Below are positions 1 to 7,756 of a stretch of 50,023 bases of DNA, piece by piece. The stretch covers positions 1 through 50,023 of the forward strand of contig CAJQGR010000019.1 of NCBI GenBank assembly GCA_905477785.1. Direction: 5' to 3'. Both the position numbers and the translations under genes were made by a program. The notes under the pieces were generated by a model. The model made no database searches. It had not been told where the DNA came from and saw only the letters and a list, made by a program, of their open reading frames with translations. Origin of the DNA: an uncultured Hellea sp. GTDB taxonomy: Bacteria > Pseudomonadota > Alphaproteobacteria > Caulobacterales > Maricaulaceae. Within the stretch, counting starts at the first letter, position 1; each line of letters starts with the position of its first letter.

Positions 1-2
1 GA

Positions 3-518
3 TACGAGCCTAAAGATAAATGTAACCCATTAAATAAATATGGTATGAGTAAAAGAGAAGGAGAAAAAGCAGTAATAGCTACAGGAGGAAGATGCTTAAT
101 ACTCAGAACAAGCTGGGTATATGATGGCACTGGTAAAAACTTTCTCACTAATATTTTAAAACAGGCAGAAACAAAAAAAAGCTTAAATATTGTATCAGAG
201 CAAGTTGGAAGACCAACTTATGCAGGGCACCTGGCAGAGGCATGCTTATCAACATTTAGAAAAATTCCTGAAATACCAAAAATATATCATATTACAAATG
301 GCGGGAGCAAAACCAATTGGGCAAGTTTTGCTCAAAAAATACTAATGAAATCTGGAGCTCAAAATAAAATTAGACTTGTGAATGATAAATTTTTTGATTC
401 TATAAACCGTCCTAAAAATTCTATGTTAAACATAAATAGTTTTGAAAAAGATTTTCAGCATATTATGGAACCCTGGCAGGTTGGTGTCGATTTAGCCTTT
501 CTTGAAGTTAATAAATAA
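3..518 (+). CDS. rfbD: dTDP-4-dehydrorhamnose reductase, 3' part (5' end outside window)
   Basis: The product is the C-terminal part of an RmlD/RfbD-type short-chain dehydrogenase. This enzyme reduces dTDP-4-dehydro-L-rhamnose to dTDP-L-rhamnose for surface polysaccharide. The frame is open from base 3 and reads YEPKDKCNPLNKYGMSKREG, so the catalytic Tyr-x-x-x-Lys (YGMSK) lies across the ATG at 45. That ATG is therefore an internal Met, not the start. Downstream, the segment EQVGRPTYAGHLAEA matches the substrate-domain signature of the family, and a GSKTNWASFA segment follows. The NAD-binding N-terminus is missing because the window begins inside the gene. It ends 14 bp before the ABC ATPase gene on the same strand. 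The family call is firm; the sugar specificity is inferred from the family. Confidence 0.88.
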   Translation, partial: YEPKDKCNPLNKYGMSKREGEKAVIATGGRCLILRTSWVYDGTGKNFLTNILKQAETKKSLNIVSEQVGRPTYAGHLAEACLSTFRKIPEIPKIYHITNGGSKTNWASFAQKILMKSGAQNKIRLVNDKFFDSINRPKNSMLNINSFEKDFQHIMEPWQVGVDLAFLEVNK

Positions 519-532
519 GCTAGCCTTCTTAC

Positions 533-1474
533 ATGAAAGAACATCCAGTAATAGAAATAAACGGTCTGCAAAAAACCTATGCTAAAAGTAAAAAGTCACC
601 TCCTAAAAATGCATTAAAAGGAGTGGATCTATCTATTCCAAAAGGTTCAATTTTTGGTTTACTTGGGCCGAATGGAGCAGGTAAATCAACTTTGATAAAT
701 ATTTTAGCCGGATTAGTTAATAAAACAGCTGGAACTGCAGAAATTTGTGGCTATGATATTGAACGCCAAACCCGCCAGGCTAGAGCTTCTATAGGTATAG
801 TTCCTCAAGAAATAGCTATGGATGTTTATTTTACTCCATTACAAGCTTTAGAACTTCAAGCTGGGTATTATGGTGTCCCAAAAAAAGAAAGACGAAGTGA
901 AGAAATCTTATCGGCTCTTGGACTTTTAGACAAAAAAAATGCTTATGTTCGGCAATTATCAGGAGGAATGAAACGTAGGCTATTAATAGCCAAAGCACTT
1001 GTACATAATCCCCCCGTTTTAATACTCGATGAACCAACAGCGGGAGTGGATATTGAGTTACGGCGGCAATTATGGGCTTATGTAAAAGAATTACATAAAA
1101 GTGGAACAACAATCATTCTTACAACTCACTATTTAGAAGAAGCAGAAGCCCTTTGTGATAGAATAGCAATTATGCATCACGGAGAAATTGTAGCGAATGA
1201 AAGTAAGTCTAGTCTGATGTCACGTCTTGATAAGCGAACTTTACTAATAAACCCTAGCAGTCCTATAATAAAAATCCCATCAAAACTCAAAGGTTTCGAT
1301 ATATCAATAAATAAAGATGGAGCTATAGCAATAAATTATGAAAGTAGAAAAAATTCAATCTCCTCTATTCTTGACAAAGTTAAAGATTCTGGAATTTTAA
1401 TTAATGATTTAAAAACAGAACAGCCGGATCTAGAAGATGTGTTTTTATCTTTAACTTATTCCACTAATAGCTAG
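533..1474 (+). CDS. ABC-2 type transporter, ATP-binding protein
   Basis: This is a cytoplasmic ABC ATPase of the CcmA/DrrA/NodI type (313 aa) that would power a separate ABC-2 membrane permease. Visible motifs are Walker A GPNGAGKST (45-53), Q-loop PQE (91-93), signature LSGGMKRR (142-149), Walker B VLILDEPTAGVD (162-173) and the H-loop in TTHY (197-200). A C-terminal extension of about 90 residues follows the ATPase core, as is usual in this group. No permease gene is seen next to it: upstream is the rhamnose gene, and downstream is the convergent phosphate permease, 5 bp away. A role in polysaccharide or drug export is possible, but the substrate cannot be read from the sequence. The ATG at 533 has only a weak ribosome binding site. 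Confidence 0.9.
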   Translation: MKEHPVIEINGLQKTYAKSKKSPPKNALKGVDLSIPKGSIFGLLGPNGAGKSTLINILAGLVNKTAGTAEICGYDIERQTRQARASIGIVPQEIAMDVYFTPLQALELQAGYYGVPKKERRSEEILSALGLLDKKNAYVRQLSGGMKRRLLIAKALVHNPPVLILDEPTAGVDIELRRQLWAYVKELHKSGTTIILTTHYLEEAEALCDRIAIMHHGEIVANESKSSLMSRLDKRTLLINPSSPIIKIPSKLKGFDISINKDGAIAINYESRKNSISSILDKVKDSGILINDLKTEQPDLEDVFLSLTYSTNS

Positions 1475-1479
1475 AAATT

Positions 1480-3060
1480 TCAAATACCTACCATAAAGCC
1501 CCGAAGCATATAAAATAAAGCCGCAGCAAAAACACCTGAAACCGGTACAGTTACAACCCAAGCAATAATTATTTTTATCAATAGTGATCTCTGAACCAGT
1601 TGCTCAGTATATGCCCTTTTTAATTTTTTTCTTCTTCCACGTTTTCCACCAGCGGTTTTAAGTTCAAGTAAAATTCTTTGTTTTTCACTTACAGATGCCT
1701 TATCAAATTCTTTTACAAAAGAGTCAGCTTTTTCAGGGTTTTTACCTTTTTTCTCGATCATATACTCTCGAACAAGCTCCAATCTTTGTTTGTAACGATA
1801 TTTTAATGCTTCTCTCAGAAACCCTACTCCAAATATCGCACCTACCGCTATATGTGTCGAACTAACTGGTAGCCCAAAATGTGTAGCAATAATAACGGTG
1901 ATAGCGGCGGCTAAAGATACACAAAAAGCTCTCATCATATCTAATTCAGTTATCTCTGAACCAACTGTTCTTACTAATTTAGGACCATACAACGCTAGCC
2001 CAACAGCAATACCTAATGCGCCAACACCCATTACCCATAATGGTATTGCTGCTTTAGTTGCAATTTCCGCAGATCTGACTGCTTCATTAATTGCAGCCAA
2101 AGGACCAATTGCATTGGCCACATCATTAGCTCCATGAGCAAAACTAAGAAAACATGCGCCTACAATTAATGGAATGACAAATAATTTATCAATACTTTGG
2201 CTATTATTTTCTAACCTTAATGAGGCCTTAGCAATTAATGGCCGTGTAATTATGACAGTTATAACTGCTACTAAAAAACCTAAAGATAAAGCTATTGGCA
2301 TATCTACTTTGATAAGTTTTTTTATTCCTTTTAGGATTATATAGGTAGTAAATGACCAAGCCATAATTCCTAAAAGGAATGGAATTCGCGTTTTACCTGC
2401 TGAAATCATATCGTCTTTATATATTATAGTCTTTTTTATAATGTACAGAAAGCTAGCTGCAATCAGTCCCCCTAAAGCAGGGGATATAATCCAACTAGCC
2501 ACAATTTGCTGAACCTTTACCCAGTCCGCAATTGCCCATCCTCCTGCCGCTATTCCTGCACCTAAAACACCTCCTACTATTGAATGTGTTGTTGACACTG
2601 GGGCACCAGAGGCTGTTGCAATGTTTAACCAAACAGCAGCTGCTAGTAATGCAGCCAACATAGCCCATACAAAAGTTTGAGCATCTGGGATCAAGGACGG
2701 GTCGATTATACCTTTCTTGATTGTATTCACTACGTCCCCACCGGCAATTAAGGCACCTGAACTTTCAAATATAAATGCAAGAAATATAGCAGTTGATAAT
2801 GTTAAAGCACCTGAACCAACTGCAGGTCCTATATTATTAGCAACATCATTGGCACCTATATTAAGTGCCATATAAGCACCTACTACAGCTGAAATAATTA
2901 AAAATACTCTACCAGAAGAACTGGGAATATTTGCTATACCTGTACTGGTTACAAAAAGATAAACCCCAACCAAAAACCCCAATGCGAATAAAAATTTTAT
3001 AATTTCATTTTTTGATATTAAATGAGGCGACAGAGGCTTTTCGTTTTTTACGATTCGCAT
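1480..3060 (-). CDS. pit: PiT-family inorganic phosphate transporter
   Basis: This is a 526-aa polytopic inner-membrane permease of the PiT family (low-affinity phosphate uptake driven by an ion gradient). The two family signatures are present as internal repeats: GANDVANNIGPA (69-80) and GANDVANAIGP (310-320). Each is followed by a second paired motif (PVSTTHS at 154-160 and PVSSTH near 400). A hydrophilic stretch rich in Lys and Glu near the C-terminus (about 425-490) precedes the last membrane segment. The ATG has a good AAGGGAA ribosome site. It is transcribed divergently from the MATE gene, and a weak Pho-box-like site lies between them. No pst high-affinity system is present in the window. 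Confidence 0.93.
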   Translation of the reverse strand: MRIVKNEKPLSPHLISKNEIIKFLFALGFLVGVYLFVTSTGIANIPSSSGRVFLIISAVVGAYMALNIGANDVANNIGPAVGSGALTLSTAIFLAFIFESSGALIAGGDVVNTIKKGIIDPSLIPDAQTFVWAMLAALLAAAVWLNIATASGAPVSTTHSIVGGVLGAGIAAGGWAIADWVKVQQIVASWIISPALGGLIAASFLYIIKKTIIYKDDMISAGKTRIPFLLGIMAWSFTTYIILKGIKKLIKVDMPIALSLGFLVAVITVIITRPLIAKASLRLENNSQSIDKLFVIPLIVGACFLSFAHGANDVANAIGPLAAINEAVRSAEIATKAAIPLWVMGVGALGIAVGLALYGPKLVRTVGSEITELDMMRAFCVSLAAAITVIIATHFGLPVSSTHIAVGAIFGVGFLREALKYRYKQRLELVREYMIEKKGKNPEKADSFVKEFDKASVSEKQRILLELKTAGGKRGRRKKLKRAYTEQLVQRSLLIKIIIAWVVTVPVSGVFAAALFYMLRGFMVGI

Positions 3061-3100
3061 ATTATTTCCCTTAGGGCATTATTGATTTTACGATTTATAT

Positions 3101-3118
3101 CTGTCATCAATTGGTTCA
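3101..3118 (+). promoter_or_regulatory. weak Pho-box-like site between pit and the MATE gene
   Basis: The intergenic region holds CTGTCATCAATTGGTTCA, which agrees with the enterobacterial PhoB 18-mer (CTGTCAT repeated with a 4-bp spacer) at 12 of 18 positions. The first half-site, CTGTCAT, is perfect and the second is poor. It lies about 40 bp upstream of pit and about 45 bp upstream of the MATE ATG. In such AT-rich sequence this may be chance. The presence of phoB-like and pit genes in the same window is the only reason to record it. Confidence 0.2.
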
Positions 3119-3161
3119 TATCCCATAACCTGTATCTTCATATATTAAACTCGAGTCAACA

Positions 3162-4586
3162 ATGTTGCACGATAAAAACCTGAATAACATCCAATCTACA
3201 AAAATGCCAAAAACTTGGTCAAAAGAAATGGTTTTATTATTACGAATAGGCATTCCAATGGCCTTGGCTCAGTTTATTCAATTTTTTATATTTTTTATAG
3301 ATACAGTAATGATTGGACGTATAAGTCCTGAAGACTTGGCGGCTGCCGGTCTTGGATTGGTTATATATTTTGGATTTTGGATGCTATTTTCAGGTCCAGT
3401 TATGGCAGTAACTCCACTTATATCTCAAACTCTAGGTAAAAATAAGAAAAATATTCAAAAAACTCGATATTATGTTCGTATGGCTATTTGGGTTATATTT
3501 TTAATGATGCCAATTTTTATTTTCATTACTTCATTTACTGAAAATATATTAATTTTTTTAGGCCAAGACGCAGCAGTATCGGCAAAAGCTGGAAGGTATG
3601 TTTTTGTTCTCGCATTTGGGCTACCATTTGCATTAGCAATTATGGTTCTCAGAAATTTTCTAGCAGCTCTTGAAAAGACCTTAATCCCATTGTTCTTAGT
3701 TACATCGATTACAGGTTTAAATGCCCTATTAAATTATATTTTTATATTTGGTAATTTTGGTATGCCGCGCTTAGGTCTCACTGGTGCTGGTATAGCATCA
3801 TCATTATCATACTTCTTTGGTTTTTTTATATTTATATACTATATAAGCAAAGACAAACGCGCTCAAGAATTTCAAGTATTTCAAAATTTCTTTTCTATGA
3901 AATTTATACATTTAATTGAAATACTAAGATTAGGCGGCCCAATTAGTGTGACAACACTTTTTGAAGGTATGCTTTTTAATATCGCAATTATTATTATGGG
4001 TCTCATTGGAGTTATGGAGGCTGCAGCTTATCAAGTAGCGCTCAATATTGCTTCTTTGGCATTTATGTTGCCATACGGCATGTCAATGGCGGGAGCCGTA
4101 CGAATAGGGTTAGCTGCAGGAGCAGGAAATATTGAAGCTGCCAAGAGGGCCGCAAGCACAACAGTTATTGCTTGCATATTTGCCATAATGTTAATAGCAA
4201 TACCGGTTGCAATATTTCCAGAAATGACTACCTCCCTATTTCTTGATCTTGATAAGGAAATTAATAGAAATGTAATAAACTTGGTGATTGGCTTCTTGCC
4301 TATTGCTACAGGGTTTATGTTCTTTGACTCTGTTCAAGTTGCCGCTAATCAATTGTTAAGAGGCTTAAAAGATGTCGTTTGGCCTATGCTGTTAACAGGT
4401 ATTAGTTATTGGTTTTTCGGATTTCCAATTGCTTATATTTTAGCTTTAAAAACTGATGTTGGGCCCAATGGTGTTTGGTACGGTTTGATGGCAGGTCTGG
4501 CATTAGCTTCGGTACTATTAGGTGGAAGACTGTTATCTAAACTAAATAGTAACAATCAATTTTCTACAGGTTCCGTCAAAAAATGA
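3162..4586 (+). CDS. MATE family efflux transporter (NorM-like)
   Basis: This is a 474-aa multidrug and toxic compound extrusion protein of the inner membrane, which exports drugs or metabolites using a sodium or proton gradient. About twelve hydrophobic segments are visible. The N-terminal half carries the typical ALAQFIQFFIFFIDTVMIGR segment followed by LAAAGLG, and a second MATE half begins near residue 250 (LRLGGPISVTTLFEGMLFN). The length matches the family (about 450-480). No Shine-Dalgarno sequence precedes the ATG at 3162; an internal ATG at 3204 (MPKTWSKE) is an alternative start. The 3' end overlaps the convergent DUF1491 gene by 31 bp. The substrate is unknown. Confidence 0.92.
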   Translation: MLHDKNLNNIQSTKMPKTWSKEMVLLLRIGIPMALAQFIQFFIFFIDTVMIGRISPEDLAAAGLGLVIYFGFWMLFSGPVMAVTPLISQTLGKNKKNIQKTRYYVRMAIWVIFLMMPIFIFITSFTENILIFLGQDAAVSAKAGRYVFVLAFGLPFALAIMVLRNFLAALEKTLIPLFLVTSITGLNALLNYIFIFGNFGMPRLGLTGAGIASSLSYFFGFFIFIYYISKDKRAQEFQVFQNFFSMKFIHLIEILRLGGPISVTTLFEGMLFNIAIIIMGLIGVMEAAAYQVALNIASLAFMLPYGMSMAGAVRIGLAAGAGNIEAAKRAASTTVIACIFAIMLIAIPVAIFPEMTTSLFLDLDKEINRNVINLVIGFLPIATGFMFFDSVQVAANQLLRGLKDVVWPMLLTGISYWFFGFPIAYILALKTDVGPNGVWYGLMAGLALASVLLGGRLLSKLNSNNQFSTGSVKK

Positions 4587-4882
4587 TTTCTTTTTTTATC
4601 AATTATTTCAATAATCCATAGATCTGGGTCTTGGCGAACTTTTTTTGCTAATTCTTCATCGATAATACACTCTTTTAAAGGACCTTTAGAAAGCCAAGCA
4701 ATATCACCTTGGGTATTCCTAATCTGATTGTAAATAGTTGCATGACCCTCAAGGTCACAAACCTTAATTAAACATACTCCCGCATCGGCATCACCTTTCT
4801 TCAAAACAGCAGAAAAAGAACCAGCTATTTCAACACGCTTCATGAGCGCAGAAACCCAGATTTTAGTTTTTAATTTTGTCAT
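4556..4882 (-). CDS. DUF1491 family protein
   Basis: This is a small soluble protein (108 aa) that matches the DUF1491 family, which is common in alphaproteobacteria and has no known function. The matching parts are the opening LKTKIWVSALMKRVEIAG, a central KGDADAGVCLIKV segment and the ending DPDLWIIEI...HFLTEPVEN. There is no signal peptide or membrane segment. It lies downstream of the short histidine kinase on the same strand (gap 58 bp) and its 3' end overlaps the convergent MATE gene by 31 bp. The family call is from recalled sequence pattern; no function is claimed. Confidence 0.82.
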   Translation of the reverse strand: MTKLKTKIWVSALMKRVEIAGSFSAVLKKGDADAGVCLIKVCDLEGHATIYNQIRNTQGDIAWLSKGPLKECIIDEELAKKVRQDPDLWIIEIIDKKRNHFLTEPVEN

Positions 4883-4940
4883 TCAAAAAATCCATAAACT
4901 CATTTAGTAAATAAGAGGTTTTGGTATCATTATTCACGTT

Positions 4941-5597
4941 CTAGAGTTGCATATTAAACGGCAAAGTAATGACGGCTTTAGTGCCTATATCTTTTTTAGA
5001 TCTCATCTCTAACTTACCAAATTGTTGTTCCAATAAAGACTTAACAATAAATAAGCCTAAACCTTTACCTTCATTAAAGTTATAATCTCCTTCGAGACCT
5101 TTACCAAAATCTTGTACCGAAATTATTAGACTATCATTGTCAATTTTTCCTGATATTTTTATACTTCCTCTACAACTAGAAAATTTAATAGCATTTGATA
5201 TGAGATTAAACATTATTTGATTTAGGCTAGTTTTATCAAGAAAAACTGGAAGTAATACTTCTTCAATATTCGTGGAAATAATTACATTCTTTTTTGTAGC
5301 AAGAGGCTTTAAAATTTTTACTATTCCTAAAATTACTTCAGAGGCATCAAATTTTTTAGGGCTATATTTGGTTTTGACTGCAGCAATATTTATTGGGTTT
5401 AAAACTTCACTAACTAACTCTAGCATGAATAATGCACTTTCATGAACAGAGTGAGCATATTCTATATATTTCTCTGGTAAAGGGCCGTGTATCTCAGATT
5501 TAATCATATCTGAAAATCCGATAATGGAATTTAAGGGTGTACGGAATTCATGCGAAACTTCAGTTACTAAATTAGCTATTTTCTTTTCATTCCTCAT
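4941..5597 (-). CDS. short sensor-less histidine kinase
   Basis: The 218-aa product consists of little more than a histidine kinase catalytic core. It has the H-box SHEFRTPLNSIIGF (phospho-acceptor His16), the N-box NLISNAIKFS (131-140), G1 DFGKG (163-167) and G2 GKGLGLF (177-183). There is no input domain and no membrane segment. An in-frame TAA six codons upstream of the ATG shows that the frame does not continue. No response regulator is adjacent; the nearest is the PhoB-like gene about 10 kb away. It lies just past the terminator of the M13 peptidase gene, so it probably has its own promoter or depends on read-through. It could be a soluble phosphorelay or partner kinase, or the remnant of a longer kinase. 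Confidence 0.85.
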   Translation of the reverse strand: MRNEKKIANLVTEVSHEFRTPLNSIIGFSDMIKSEIHGPLPEKYIEYAHSVHESALFMLELVSEVLNPINIAAVKTKYSPKKFDASEVILGIVKILKPLATKKNVIISTNIEEVLLPVFLDKTSLNQIMFNLISNAIKFSSCRGSIKISGKIDNDSLIISVQDFGKGLEGDYNFNEGKGLGLFIVKSLLEQQFGKLEMRSKKDIGTKAVITLPFNMQL

Positions 5598-5627
5598 TAT
5601 TGAAATTCCTGCTTATTAGATATCTCC

Positions 5628-5657
5628 AAATAAAAATGGCTCCGCTGATGCGGAGCC
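5628..5657 (-). terminator. Rho-independent terminator of the efflux/M13 operon
   Basis: A perfect 8-bp GC-rich stem (GGCTCCGC / GCGGAGCC at 5638-5645 and 5650-5657) with a 4-nt loop is followed, on the minus strand, by a T-rich run (ATTTTTATTT). It begins 8 bp past the stop of the M13 peptidase gene, which is the last gene of the minus-strand pump operon. This is the strongest terminator I see in the window. Confidence 0.88.
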
Positions 5658-5664
5658 GGTATTA

Positions 5665-7716
5665 TTACCAAATTTTTACGCGCTCATCAGGAGCTAAATA
5701 AAGGGCATCACCAGGCTGAACATTAAAGGCTTCATACCATTTATCAAAATTTCTAACAATACCATTTGCTCTGTATTCACCCGGACTATGTGGATCTGAT
5801 TTTAAACGATTCCTAAGTGCCTCATCCCTGAATTTTCTTTGCCATATCTGGCCATAAGACAAGAAAAATCTTTGGTCACCGGTCATACCATCAATAACTG
5901 GTGCCTCCTCACCATTTAATGACTTTTTATATGCAGCATACCCCATAGTAAGCCCCGTAAGATCACCTATATTTTCGCCCAATGTAAATTTACCGTTTAT
6001 AAATTCTCCTGGTAATGGCTCAAATGCGTTGTACTGTTCGACTAAAGCCATAGATCTAGCTTCAAAGGCTTCACCATCCTTTTGAGTCCACCAATCTCTT
6101 TGCTCACCGTCTCCATCTGTTTTTCTGCCTTGGTCATCAAAACCATGGCCCATTTCATGACCAATTACAGCACCAATTCCGCCATAATTAACAGCAGGAT
6201 CTGCCGCAACATCGAAAAAAGGTGCCTGTAATATACCTGCAGGAAATACTATTTCATTTAAGTCAGGGCGATAATAGGCATTAACAGTTTGAGGATTCAT
6301 CCCCCATTCGTCTCTATCTATTGGGCCTCCTAATTTTTTAATCTCATTATTCCATAACCATGCATAAGCTGACTTTACTGTTCCGATTAAATCAGAACGA
6401 TTAACTGACAAATCAGTGTAATCTGTCCACTTATCAGGGTAACCAATTTTTGGATTAAATTTAGCTAGTTTATCTTGAGCCTCTACTTTGGTTTTATCAT
6501 CCATCCACTCTAGATTATCAATTCCATCTTTAAATGCAGCTCTTAGGTTTTCTATAAGCTTATCCATTTCATCTTTGGATTTCTGAGGAAAATATTTTTC
6601 GACATAAACTTTACCGACCATTTCACCCATGAATGAGTCGATTTGACTAACACCACGTTTCCATCTCTCACGCTGCACTTCAGTTCCCCTGAGAACTTTA
6701 CCGTAAAACTCAAAATTCGCATCGTCTAATGATTTAGGTAAATAAGAAGATTTCCCTCCCAAATAATTAATCAATAAATAATCTTGAAGAACATTTAAGT
6801 TTGTTTCTTGAAATACTTGTGCCGTTCCCTCTATGGCATCCGGTTCTCTGACAACAAAACTTACTTGCCCTTGTAATCCGGCCTGATCTAACATGGCATC
6901 CCACGGCAAACCAGGAGCTGAAGTTTTCAATTCATCTAAGCTTCGTTTGTTATATGTTTTACTACGATCCCTTCTTTCAGTTGGCGTCCAATGGTAATTG
7001 GCAATTTTTGTCTCAAACTCCATTAGCGCCTCAATACGGTCTGTAATATTTTCTTTAGAAACCATCTTAAGCAATGAAGTAAGATACGTTTTATAAGCTT
7101 CACGTATCTCCAGTGACTTTTCGTCTTCATCTAGATAGTAATCGCGGTTTGGCATCCCTAAGCCTGACTGAGTTAAGTAAACAATGTAATTAGTTACATC
7201 TTTAAGGTCCACGCCAATAAAAGGTGAAACCACTGAACTCAAACCTAATGATGGGTCCGACATAAGTCGCGCTATACCTTCATGATCAGAGGTGGATTTT
7301 ATGGTTTCTAAGTCAGCTAAAATAGGAGAAAGTCCAGCTTTTTCAATTGTATCAACATCCATAAACGCAGCAAAGAAATCTCCTATTTTTTGTTCATCAG
7401 AACCCACAACTGCATTTACTGATGAAGCTTCCTCAATTATTTTGCGGACACGCTCTTCGGAACGGTCACTTAATATTGAAAACCCACCATAAGTAGATTT
7501 ATCAGCAGGGATTTCTGTATTTGCAAGCCATGTACCATTTACATATTGAAAAAAGTTATCACCTGGCTTTATTGAAAGGTCCATATTTTCAGTAGCAATG
7601 CCATATGAGCCTAATACCGGGGTATTATTATCACTCTCAGCGTCTATATTATTACAAGCAGCTAAACTTATGCTTAAAGCAAATAAACTTGGAGCTATTA
7701 AACGTGATATTTTCAT
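5665..7716 (-). CDS. M13 family zinc metallopeptidase lipoprotein (neprilysin/PepO-like)
   Basis: This is a 683-aa endopeptidase of the M13 family. The N-terminus MKISRLIAPSLFALSISLAAC ends in a lipobox with Cys21, so the protein is predicted to be a lipoprotein facing the periplasm or anchored in the outer membrane. The zinc site is complete: HEMGH near residue 520 and ENIGD near 577 (third ligand Glu plus the conserved Asp). The substrate-binding segment NAYY is near 480, and the protein ends in a conserved Trp. The length fits the family (about 650-700). The gene begins 40 bp after the RND pump gene, on the same strand, and is followed by a strong terminator. It is therefore probably the last gene of the pump operon. 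The physiological substrate is unknown. Confidence 0.93.
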   Translation of the reverse strand: MKISRLIAPSLFALSISLAACNNIDAESDNNTPVLGSYGIATENMDLSIKPGDNFFQYVNGTWLANTEIPADKSTYGGFSILSDRSEERVRKIIEEASSVNAVVGSDEQKIGDFFAAFMDVDTIEKAGLSPILADLETIKSTSDHEGIARLMSDPSLGLSSVVSPFIGVDLKDVTNYIVYLTQSGLGMPNRDYYLDEDEKSLEIREAYKTYLTSLLKMVSKENITDRIEALMEFETKIANYHWTPTERRDRSKTYNKRSLDELKTSAPGLPWDAMLDQAGLQGQVSFVVREPDAIEGTAQVFQETNLNVLQDYLLINYLGGKSSYLPKSLDDANFEFYGKVLRGTEVQRERWKRGVSQIDSFMGEMVGKVYVEKYFPQKSKDEMDKLIENLRAAFKDGIDNLEWMDDKTKVEAQDKLAKFNPKIGYPDKWTDYTDLSVNRSDLIGTVKSAYAWLWNNEIKKLGGPIDRDEWGMNPQTVNAYYRPDLNEIVFPAGILQAPFFDVAADPAVNYGGIGAVIGHEMGHGFDDQGRKTDGDGEQRDWWTQKDGEAFEARSMALVEQYNAFEPLPGEFINGKFTLGENIGDLTGLTMGYAAYKKSLNGEEAPVIDGMTGDQRFFLSYGQIWQRKFRDEALRNRLKSDPHSPGEYRANGIVRNFDKWYEAFNVQPGDALYLAPDERVKIW

Positions 7717-7756
7717 TTCAATTCCCTTTTTTAAATTTTTTTATTATTGAACAAGC

